Positions 52,037-60,400 of a DNA stretch of 64,000 nt are shown here, piece by piece (position 1 is the stretch's first letter; the number at the start of each line of letters is the position of its first letter). Location of the stretch: contig NZ_ADGX01000026.1 in NCBI RefSeq assembly GCF_000177675.1, positions 1 to 64,000 on the forward strand, given 5' to 3'. Below the pieces are notes generated by a model. That model was not told the origin of the DNA. It made no database searches and saw only the letters and a list, made by a program, of their open reading frames with translations. Source of the stretch: Parafrankia sp. EUN1f (GTDB lineage Bacteria > Actinomycetota > Actinomycetes > Frankiales > Frankiaceae). The position numbers were made by a program, and so were the translations under genes.

Positions 52037-53791
52037 TCAGGCCGCGGGCCGCAGGAGCCTCCGACGCCGGCGCGGAGCCTTGCCGGTGGCGGCCCGGGAC
52101 ATGCCGGGCCCGGTCGCGTCCCGTCGCGCCCCGATCGCGGGCGCCTGCATGGGTACTGACATCGGCACCGACACCGGCGCGGGCACCGACACGGGCGCCG
52201 GCACGGAAGCCGAGGCCGGATCCGTGGCCGAGGCCACGCCGGCAGGCGGGATGGGCCAGGCGGGGAGTACCCGAAACGCGAACACGTCGCCGACCCGGCC
52301 CTTCACCGGGCGCGGGTCCAGCGGGACGACGAGGTCGGCCGGAAGCGCCGCCGCCGTCGCCGCGCTGAGGATCGTCGCGCCCGCCTCGGCCATGGTCTGC
52401 AGCCGGGCGGCGAGGTTCATCGTGTCGCCGACCAGGGTGTACTCCCGGCGGGCGTCACAGCCCAGCAGTGCCGCGGCGACCTCACCCGTGGAGACGCCGA
52501 CGCCCAGCCCGAAAGGCTCCAGGTCGCCGCGCCTGGCCCACTGCTCGTTCAGGGCGTCCTGGCGGCGGTGCATGGCCGCAGCGGCGCGCACCGCGCGCTC
52601 CCGGTGGTCGCTGGTCGGATTCGGTGCGCCGAAGACGGCGACGACCGCGTCGCCGGCGTACTGCAGGACGCTGCCGCCCTCGTCGAGGATCGCCGCGTTC
52701 ATCTCGCGTCGATGTTCGTCGAGCTGGTGCGCGAGCACCATCGGGTCCGTGCGCTGCGCGATGCCCGAGTAGCCGCGGATGTCCGACATCAGGACGGTGA
52801 CGTCGAGGCGTTCCGCGCGACTGGCGGCCGTGGCGTCGTCGCGCAGCTTCTCCGCCAGGCCACTGGGCAGCAGCCGTGCGAACTCGGCGTCCTGCTCCTC
52901 TCGTTTCATCAGCGCCTCGTGCAGCATGCGCAGTCGGCGCAGGGCCCCGGCCTGCCCCGCGCTCGCGCCCTGGGCGAGCCGGAGCAGCAGAGTGTCGATC
53001 GCCGCGTTGACCGCGGCGGGGGTGTCGCCGTGACGCGCCGCGATCGCGGCGACGGGCCGCCCGTGGGCGACGTCGCGCAGCAGCTCCTCCTGCTCCGGGC
53101 TGAGCGTCCCGGACTCGCGAACCGGTGTCATGACGGCCGCGACGATGTCGGGGTCCAGCAGGGAGCCACCGGTGGCCACCTCGCGGATGGCCCGGGCCAG
53201 CAGATCGGGGTCGGCGACCCGTTCCTTCAGGAGGTAGGCATAGCCGGAAGCACCGTCCCGAAGCAGTGCGATCGCGTAGTCGGGCTCGTCGTACTGGGAG
53301 AGGAGCACGATGCCCGTAGCCGGGTTCGCCGCGCGGATGAGCTGGGCTGCGCGTACCCCTTCGTCGGTGAAATCCGGCGGCATGCGGATGTCGGTCACGA
53401 CCACCTCGGGACGCAGCCGGCCGGCGGCCCGCACGAGTTCGTCGTGGTCGGCGGCGACTCCGATGACCGAGATGTCCGCGACCTGGGAGAGTAGCGCCCG
53501 GACACCCTCGCGGACGATAAGGTTGTCGTCCGCGAGCAGCACGGTGATACGCGTCGTCCGCACTGTGTTGATGTTTTTCGCGCGGTCGTTTTCTGCGGTG
53601 ATGTCTGCTGGCCTGGTAGCGCCGGCCGCGGCGGCTGCCGCCGCCGTCCGGTCGCCGGCGCCGGGGCCGTCGCCGCGGGCCGCGTGGTCGCGCCCGGTGG
53701 TGTGGTCGCGCCCGGTGTGGTCGTTCCCCGTGGTGTGGTCGTTCGTGGTGTGGCTGGTTGTACTGTCGCCCGCCCTGCGGTTGCGCGCCAT
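52037..53791 (-). CDS. Receiver-cyclase: NarL-type receiver fused to class III nucleotidyl cyclase
   Basis: 584 residues from the ATG at 53791 (no clear ribosome site; GTG 53815 and GTG 53563 are alternatives). The N-terminal 75 residues have Asp/His/Thr repeats (GRDHTTGRDHAARGD). Receiver about 80-200 with D134 in VVVTDIRMPP and YLLKERV. A LuxR-like helical relic follows (LSPEQEELLRDVAHGRPVAAIAARHGDTPAAVNAAI). Cyclase about 325-480: metal Asp D337 (LMSDIRGYSG) and D381 (QYAGDAVVAVFG), GVSTGEVAAALLG, VGDTMNLAARL. The adenine-selecting Lys (normally K-x-x-G-D) is Q377. Output is probably cAMP, less likely cGMP; no TM. Divergent from the hybrid kinase. Confidence 0.9.
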   Translation of the reverse strand: MARNRRAGDSTTSHTTNDHTTGNDHTGRDHTTGRDHAARGDGPGAGDRTAAAAAAAGATRPADITAENDRAKNINTVRTTRITVLLADDNLIVREGVRALLSQVADISVIGVAADHDELVRAAGRLRPEVVVTDIRMPPDFTDEGVRAAQLIRAANPATGIVLLSQYDEPDYAIALLRDGASGYAYLLKERVADPDLLARAIREVATGGSLLDPDIVAAVMTPVRESGTLSPEQEELLRDVAHGRPVAAIAARHGDTPAAVNAAIDTLLLRLAQGASAGQAGALRRLRMLHEALMKREEQDAEFARLLPSGLAEKLRDDATAASRAERLDVTVLMSDIRGYSGIAQRTDPMVLAHQLDEHRREMNAAILDEGGSVLQYAGDAVVAVFGAPNPTSDHRERAVRAAAAMHRRQDALNEQWARRGDLEPFGLGVGVSTGEVAAALLGCDARREYTLVGDTMNLAARLQTMAEAGATILSAATAAALPADLVVPLDPRPVKGRVGDVFAFRVLPAWPIPPAGVASATDPASASVPAPVSVPAPVSVPMSVPMQAPAIGARRDATGPGMSRAATGKAPRRRRRLLRPAA

Positions 53792-54006
53792 GGCAATATT
53801 CAGCCGATTCGGCACCGCCGGCGCCAGCAGGCTGGGGTCACCCCGGCGGGGGTGCTGGCACCACCTTCGTGGGGCGGACTGGCCTCACCGCTCGCTGTGC
53901 ACACTGCTTACCGCTCGTCGCTCGTCCCGGGTAGCCGGTCGCAGGTCGTGGTCGCCGCTGGCTGTGGTCGCGCGGCGTCCGACACCAGGCAGGCTAGATC
54001 GTATGT

Positions 54007-54018
54007 TCCTTATAAGGA
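54007..54018. promoter_or_regulatory. Perfect palindrome TCCTTATAAGGA
   Basis: A 12-bp perfect palindrome in an AT-rich patch of the 321-bp region (53792-54112) between the divergent receiver-cyclase and hybrid-kinase genes, about 95 bp before the latter. It could serve both promoters. Nothing else stands out in the gap. Confidence 0.5.
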
Positions 54019-54112
54019 TTCCGTTTCAATCCGTACGAGGTCGATCCTGGTAAGCGGCGCGGGCTAACATGCGTCATTGCGTGACACATCGTTCACAGTC
54101 TGGGAGTTGTCG

Positions 54113-56152
54113 TTGGCGGGATATGCCGACGTCCCGCCTGGCAGTCTGCTGGATGCCGCGCCGGACGCGATCGTCGGTGTGCGCCCGGATGGCCGCATCG
54201 TGCTGGTGAATGCCCAGGCCGAGTGGCTGTTCGGGTACAGCCGCGAGGAGCTGGTCGGCCAGCCGGTGGAGATCCTCGTGCCCGAGGTGTTCCGCGCGGC
54301 CCACCCGGCTCGGCGGGGCGCGTATCTGGCGGATCCGCGGCCACGGCCGATGGGCGCGGGTATGGAGCTCGCGGCCCTTCGCCGGGACGGGACCCAGTTC
54401 CCGGCCGAGATCTCGCTCTCGGCCGTGCGGACCGCAGAGGGCACGTTCGTCACGGCGGCGATCCGTGATGTGACAAGTCGTAAGCGTGCCGAGGCGATGT
54501 TCCGGGGCCTGCTGGAGGCGGCGCCGGACGCGATCGTCGGCGTGCGTCCGGATGGCCGCATCGCGTTGGTGAACGCGCAGGCCGAGCGGCTGTTCGGGTA
54601 CGGCCGCGACGAACTGGTCGGCCAGTCGGTCGAGATCCTCGTGCCGGAGTCGGCCCGGCACCTGCACCCACAGCACCGCGAGCGTTATTTCAGCGATCCG
54701 CGGCCACGCCCGATGGGCGCGGGCATGCAGCTCGCCGCGCGACGCCGGGACGGGACGGAGTTCCCGGCCGAGATCTCGCTGTCCGCGCTGGAGACCGAGG
54801 ACGGGCTGCTCGTCTCCGCCGCGATCCGGGACGTCACCGACCGGCTGGAAGCGCAGGCGGAGCGGGAGCGGCTACGGGCCCAGGCCGAGCGGGAGCGGCT
54901 GGAGGTGCAGCTCCACCAGTCGCAGCGACTGGAAAGCCTGGGCCAGCTCGCGGGCGGGGTGGCGCACGACTTCAACAACCTGCTCGCGGTCATCATCAAC
55001 TACACGACCTTCGTGGGGGAGGTCGTCACCGACGCGGCAAAGGTCCAGGGTGGCCGCTGGGAGTCCGCCCGGCAGGACATCGAGCAGATCCAACGGGCCG
55101 CCGAGCGGGCCGCGCAGCTGACCCATCAGCTCCTCGCCTTCGGCCGGCGCGAGGTCGTGCAGCCCAAGCCGCTCGACCTCAACGGGGTCGTTCACGACAT
55201 GGAGCAGCTGCTGCGCCGCACCCTCGGCGAGCATGTGGAGCTGCACACCTCCGCGTACCCCGGCCTGTGGCCCGTGCTGGCCGACGTCGGCCAGATCGAG
55301 CAGGTTCTGGTCAACCTCGCGGTCAACGCCCGGGACGCCATGCCAGGCGGCGGCACGCTCACCATCGACACGGCGAACGTGCGGGTCAACGAGGAGACGG
55401 CCGGTACGCGTCCGGGGGCGCGCCCCGGGCGTTTCGTGCACCTGCGGGTCAGCGACAGCGGCACGGGCATGCGCCCGGAAGTCGTCACGCGGGCCTTCGA
55501 GCCCTTCTTCACCACCAAGGCGAAGGGTGAGGGCTCCGGGCTGGGCCTCGCGACGGTCTACGGCATCATCACCCAGGCGGGTGGCCACGTGGAGATCATC
55601 TCGACGGTCGACGTCGGCACCACCGTCAGCGCGATGCTGCCGGCGATCGAGGGTGCCGTGCCGGCGATCGAGGAGGTCGCGACGGGCGGTGAGCTGTTCG
55701 GCGGCGAGACGATCATGGTCGTGGAGGACGAGTCCGCGATGCGCGAGCTCACCCGGCGCATCCTCGCCCGCAACGGCTACCGGGTGATCACGGCCCGCAG
55801 CGGCCCCGAGGCGATCACGATGGCGCAGCAGCTGACGGCCGACATCCACCTGCTGCTGACGGATGTCGTCATGCCGCAGGTGCTGGGCAGGGAGGTGGCG
55901 GAGCGGATCTGCCTCGGGCGCCCGAGCCTGCGGGTGCTTTACATGTCCGGGTACGCCTATCCCGCACTCGCCCAGAACGGGACGCTCGCTCCCGGGCTCG
56001 CCCTGCTCACCAAGCCGTTCTCGGAGCGGGTGCTGCTGTCCAAGGTGCGCGAGGTGCTCGACGCCGCCCCGGCGGCCCGGCCCGCGCCCGGCCAGGCCCC
56101 GGCCGAGGCGGGTCCGTACCCGCTCCCGTGGTCGGCCGACGGCGGCGGCTGA
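54113..56152 (+). CDS. Hybrid sensor kinase: PAS-PAS-HisKA-HATPase-receiver
   Basis: About 679 residues from the TTG at 54113 (GGGAG at 6 nt); a TTG at 54077 is possible. Two PAS domains (about 8-120 and 125-245) are near copies of each other (APDAIVGVRPDGRI.LVNAQAE.LFGY, PRPRPMGAGM, AEISLSA). A short coiled coil (AERERLRAQAERERLEVQ) leads to H285 in LAGGVAHDFNNLLAVI; the ATPase has NLAVNARDAMPGGG, DSGTGM and EGSGLGLATVYGI. The receiver has VVEDES, D584 in LLTDVVMP and LLTKPFSERVL. No TM, so it senses a cytosolic cue. It may phosphorylate the receiver-cyclase or the receiver at 57 kb. Confidence 0.92.
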   Translation: MAGYADVPPGSLLDAAPDAIVGVRPDGRIVLVNAQAEWLFGYSREELVGQPVEILVPEVFRAAHPARRGAYLADPRPRPMGAGMELAALRRDGTQFPAEISLSAVRTAEGTFVTAAIRDVTSRKRAEAMFRGLLEAAPDAIVGVRPDGRIALVNAQAERLFGYGRDELVGQSVEILVPESARHLHPQHRERYFSDPRPRPMGAGMQLAARRRDGTEFPAEISLSALETEDGLLVSAAIRDVTDRLEAQAERERLRAQAERERLEVQLHQSQRLESLGQLAGGVAHDFNNLLAVIINYTTFVGEVVTDAAKVQGGRWESARQDIEQIQRAAERAAQLTHQLLAFGRREVVQPKPLDLNGVVHDMEQLLRRTLGEHVELHTSAYPGLWPVLADVGQIEQVLVNLAVNARDAMPGGGTLTIDTANVRVNEETAGTRPGARPGRFVHLRVSDSGTGMRPEVVTRAFEPFFTTKAKGEGSGLGLATVYGIITQAGGHVEIISTVDVGTTVSAMLPAIEGAVPAIEEVATGGELFGGETIMVVEDESAMRELTRRILARNGYRVITARSGPEAITMAQQLTADIHLLLTDVVMPQVLGREVAERICLGRPSLRVLYMSGYAYPALAQNGTLAPGLALLTKPFSERVLLSKVREVLDAAPAARPAPGQAPAEAGPYPLPWSADGGG

Positions 56153-56177
56153 ACCGGGCCCGGCGCTGCCGCTGCCG

Positions 56178-56924
56178 CTATCGCTGCCGGTTGCCGCGGC
56201 GCGGCAACCGCACCGCGGCCGACCATGCGCCGGTCGCGGGGTCCGTCCGCAGCTCGGCGCCCAACAGCTGCGCGATCGGCGCGAGTCGCTCCCGCCAGCT
56301 CGCCGTGTTGTCCCGCGTCGCCAGTGGGCCGTCCTCGTCGTCGATGCCCGCGGGCCGCACCTGGTCGTCGGCCTCGGCCGTGAGATCCGGGGCGAAGGGC
56401 TGAACCGTGTCGGCATACGCGACGCGCAGCGCCAGGTCGATGCCCTCGGGCCTCGCCCGCACCGACACCAGGGCACGCGCGGCCTGGTGTATCGGATCGC
56501 TCTCCTGAAGCAACAGCTGAACGGCGGCGAGCAGGACGGCGACCTCTCCCAGCACCGGAGGGGCGGAATCGAGGTCCAGGCTGATGTACAGCCTTTCCAC
56601 GAGCACCCCCTCGACCCGTTGGGTCAGGCCGAGCTCGAGCATCTGCCGTGGGCTGTTGCCCGGACGGAACGGCGATGGCGGCCGGTGCAACGTGGCCGCG
56701 GTGTCACGCAGCCTGGTCTCGATCTGGGTGACCCGGTCGGCCAGGTCCTCGGTCAGGTTGCGGCGCAGGCTCGCCAGCGACAGCAGGATGCCGGTGAGCT
56801 CCTGCATCGGGCCGTCGTGCAGGGCGTCGGTCAGCGCCCGGCTCTCGCGTTCCTGTAAGGCGATCATGAGGAACATGAGGCGTTCGGTTGCGTGGGCCGG
56901 TCCGACTGGTCTCGGCTGGCTCAC
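56178..56924 (-). CDS. Degenerate NarX-like kinase (DHp kept, ATPase decayed)
   Basis: 248 residues from the GTG at 56924, which overlaps the receiver stop (GTGA). The motif RESRALTDALHDGPMQELTGILLSLASLRRNL is a HisKA_3 dimerisation helix with the phospho-acceptor His in LHDGP. The following region should be the ATPase domain but lacks the N-box Asn (ESDPIHQAARALVSVRA) and all Gly boxes; it ends GAELRTDPATGAWSAAVRLPRRG as the domain does. Such proteins can act as phosphotransfer or phosphatase partners. Convergent with the hybrid kinase gene 25 bp away. Confidence 0.8.
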   Translation of the reverse strand: MSQPRPVGPAHATERLMFLMIALQERESRALTDALHDGPMQELTGILLSLASLRRNLTEDLADRVTQIETRLRDTAATLHRPPSPFRPGNSPRQMLELGLTQRVEGVLVERLYISLDLDSAPPVLGEVAVLLAAVQLLLQESDPIHQAARALVSVRARPEGIDLALRVAYADTVQPFAPDLTAEADDQVRPAGIDDEDGPLATRDNTASWRERLAPIAQLLGAELRTDPATGAWSAAVRLPRRGNRQR

Positions 56925-57355
56925 CCGGCCCGCCCGGGGCGTACACCGTCCCACGGGCCGTTCTCGGCGGGGCGGCGGCCGGCAAGGCGGTTGACCGCGT
57001 CGAGGAGGTCGTCCGCCCGGAAGGGCTTGAGGAGAACCGCCACCTCGTCCGGTGTGGGATCGGCGACGGCGCCGGTGAGCACGAGACAGCGCCGGGAGAC
57101 GAGCGGGTCCTGCGCACGGAGCAGGGCGAACAGCTCGGTGCCTCGTTCCGGGCCGAGCCGGGTGTCGATGACGATGGCGTCGAACTCCAACGGCCGCAGT
57201 GCGAGGGCCTCGGCGATGCCGGCGGCAGTGTCCACCGCCCAGCCACCGTCGGCCAGCACCCGCGCCGCGAGGACCCGGATCATCTCCTGATCGTCCACCA
57301 CAAGCGCCCGTGGCCGGACGTGCCGGGGCGCCTCACCGCTATATGGGTTCCGCAC
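56921..57355 (-). CDS. Stand-alone receiver protein
   Basis: 144 residues; GTG at 57355 with GAGG at 4 nt. Receiver motifs ALVVDDQEMIRVLA, D64 in AIVIDTRLGPERG, a Thr in LVLTGAV and Lys in VLLKPFRADDLL. D64 is followed by TRLG rather than the usual xxMPxxxG, with G present later. It is coupled to the degenerate kinase, suggesting a phosphorelay pair; the DGC-like gene lies upstream on the same strand. Confidence 0.9.
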   Translation of the reverse strand: MRNPYSGEAPRHVRPRALVVDDQEMIRVLAARVLADGGWAVDTAAGIAEALALRPLEFDAIVIDTRLGPERGTELFALLRAQDPLVSRRCLVLTGAVADPTPDEVAVLLKPFRADDLLDAVNRLAGRRPAENGPWDGVRPGRAG

Positions 57356-57484
57356 GCGCCACCTCGGTCGCCCTCAACCAGGACCTCATCGCCGCCTGTC
57401 AGCCGAACGGCGACACCATACGGCACGACCCTGATGCTGGATGGCGCAACCACGAGGTCTCGTGTCGCGATGTGCCAGCATTGG

Positions 57485-60400
57485 TCACCATACGTGCTCG
57501 ACACCTGCTCCGGGAAGCGGGCTGCCTGCACCGCCGACACCGTCCCTGCTGACTGTGTCGTTCGTGTGGTCCGTTCGCGTCATCGGGTGCCTGGAATCCG
57601 GTGAGCGTGCGGGATCCGTCGGGTCCGCGAGGGTGATCCGGCCGGCGCGGTTGCGGCGCGCAGGGGGTGTGAGCGGTGCGGCCGGGGGGCCGCCGCCGGC
57701 CCGCTTCGCCTCGTACATGGCGGCGTCGGCCAGCCCGATGACGGCCTGCGGGTCGGCCACCCCGCGGGAGAGCGCGACGCCGACGGTGGCGCCCACCGAC
57801 ACCAGCTGCCCGTCCGCGAGGATGGGCCGGCGCAGCGCCGAGGTGATCCGATCCGCGGCGTCCCAGGCCACCGTCTCCACGTCCAGTCCACCGGTGGGCG
57901 CGGTAGACCCGGCCAGTACGGCGACGAACTCGTCACCGCCCACGCGGAACACCGCTCCCCGCTCGGGCCGGTACCAGGCCCGCCCCGCGATGCCGCACAG
58001 CCAGGACGACGGCCGGCGCAACCGGCGTCGTCCTTCGTCGTACCGCTCACCGCCCCCGAGGCCCATGGCAGCTCCGCCGGACCCGTCGCCCGCTCCGACC
58101 AGCGACTGCGTGCCATCCGGCGACTGCGCTCCATCCGGCGACCGCGCTCCATCCGGCGACCGCGACTGCGTGGTGTCCGCGGCGCAGCCATACGCGGCAT
58201 CTCCAGCGGCGTCGTCGTCGCGGCTGTCGCCTTCGCCCTCGTCGTCGATGTCGATGTCGCTCCCGGTGTCGCCCTCGGAGGTGAGGATCCGTCGGATTCG
58301 CGCCGCGGCCACGCGCAGCACGTGGTCACCGACCGCGTGTCCGAAGGTGTCATTGATGGGTTTGAACCTGTCGAGATCGACGAGCAGGATCGCGAAGGCC
58401 GCCTGATCGCGTGAGATCGTCTCAAGGTGCTCCGCGAGCGCCGCCCGGTTGGGCAGGCCGGTGAGCGGGTCGTGGCGGGCTCGTCGACGCAGCTGTTCGG
58501 TGAGACCCCGCCACTGCCCGATCTCCCGGCAGGTCAGGACGGGAACATGCGGCTGCCCCGCCGAGGCCGGCATCTCCCAGGCCGCGGCCTCGATGTCGAA
58601 CCAGCGGTAGGTGCCGTCCTGCGTCTCGAGCCGGACATCCTGTAGCGACGGGCCGTCCAGCGGTGTGCTCAGGAGCATGCGCACGGCGGGCCGGTCGTCG
58701 GGGTGCACGTAGCGCAGCAGGTCATGGCCGACCATCGTCGCTCTGTCCCGGCCCAGCAGGTTGCCGACCGCCGCGCTGGCGAAGGCGAGCCGCCCGCCGC
58801 GGTCGAGCAGGATGACGATGTCGCTCGCCTCGTGCAGGAGGACGCCGAGCTCGTCGAGGTCCTGGCGGATGGCGCGCTCCTGCCGCCGGTTGGAGACCGC
58901 GAGCCCGATGATCGTCACACCGATGATGCCGAAGAGCAGCCCGTTGCCGAGTGGACGATGCTCCCGCACACTCTGCTCGACCACGTCGGCGGTCTGGTCG
59001 AGCAGCACGTAGCCGCCACCTTTGATCGCGGCCGCGACGGCGATCGTGTCGGGTCCGCTGCGCGAGTGCACCTGCGTGGGCTCGCCGTTGCGGATGCCGA
59101 CAAGCTCGGCCGGGTCGACCAGGACGCGGCCCACCAGAGTCCCGTCCCAGGCCAGGATCGCCTGGCCGTTCTGGTCGAGGATCGAGATGCCGCCCTGGCC
59201 GAGGTCACTGGACAGTCCGTCGGTCGTGCGAAGGATCCGGGCCGCCGGCAGGATGTTCGTCGGGCACATCATGAGCTGAGCGGCCGTCGCGCCATCCCGC
59301 AGGATCGGGGTGACGGTGCAGATTCGGTCACCGCCCGCGACCGGCAGCAGCGGAGTCATCGCCCCGCCCTGACTGGAGCGGGCCCACAGCGGGTTGTTCG
59401 GAGGAATCGGCACCTCCGCCCCGGGCGGCTCGACCGCCATCGGCCTGCCGGTCCGATCGACCACGGCGAGAAGTGCGCTGGGGCCGGCGATCGGTGTCGC
59501 GGCCATGGTTCGCAGGGCTTCGACGAGGGCGGCGTGGTTGTTGAGGTCCCACGGAAACTCCGAGACGGCACCGGTAAGCCGAGCGGGATCGCTGACAGCG
59601 TGCGCGTACTCGGCGAAATGCTCGACGAGCGCCGCGCCGGCCGCCAACCGCTGCCGTTGGGCCCGGGCGCCCGCGGAGGCTTCCACGGACAGCCCGGTGG
59701 CCGCTGTGCCCAGCAGGACCACGAGCACCGTCACGGAAGGGAACACGGCGGTCAGCCGCCGCCGACGCCCGCCGCCCGGCCGGTACGGCGCGGCCCCGCG
59801 GCCGCCGCGGCCCGCCCGTCCGCGCCACCGTCGCGAGATCGCCCGGTCGCCGCCTGCCGGCGCTGGGACCGCTCGCGATGCCACGGAGCTTCCCGGGGCC
59901 GACAGCGCTGTCCGTGCCGGGCTGGCCGGCTCCTGCTCCGTCCGATGCCGGCCCGTGATCGGGCTCCCGTCGACGCTCTCGCCGGCGCCTGCGCCGACGC
60001 CCGTGTCGACCGCGGCATCGCTGTTCACGCCCGTGCGGCTGTTCACGATCGCGTGGCTGTTCACGCTCGTGCCGCGGTCCGTGCCGCGGTCCGTGGCGTG
60101 GGTTACGGCCTCGGCCCCTGCCTCGGCGACGCTGAGCGCGTGGCAGCCGCGGCCCGCGGCCTTGGCTCGGTACATCGCCTCGTCCGCGGTCCGGACCAGG
60201 TGTTCGGGTGGGCACGCGGCGCGGGTGACCCCGACGCCGATGCTGGCGTCGACAGTGACCTCGGCCGTGTCCAGAACGATCGGTTCACGCAGCACCGCGC
60301 CGATGCGCTCGGCGAGCTCGGCGGCGCTCTCCTCGTCGACGCCGGGGAGGACGACACCGAACTCGTCGCCGCCGAAGCGGCAGGGCGTGGGTGTGCCGGC

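Noticed and set aside
60359-60400. Possible RxxD inhibitory site before the first GGDEF
   Set aside because: The residues before it are TPTPCRF; no RxxD at the required distance in either domain.
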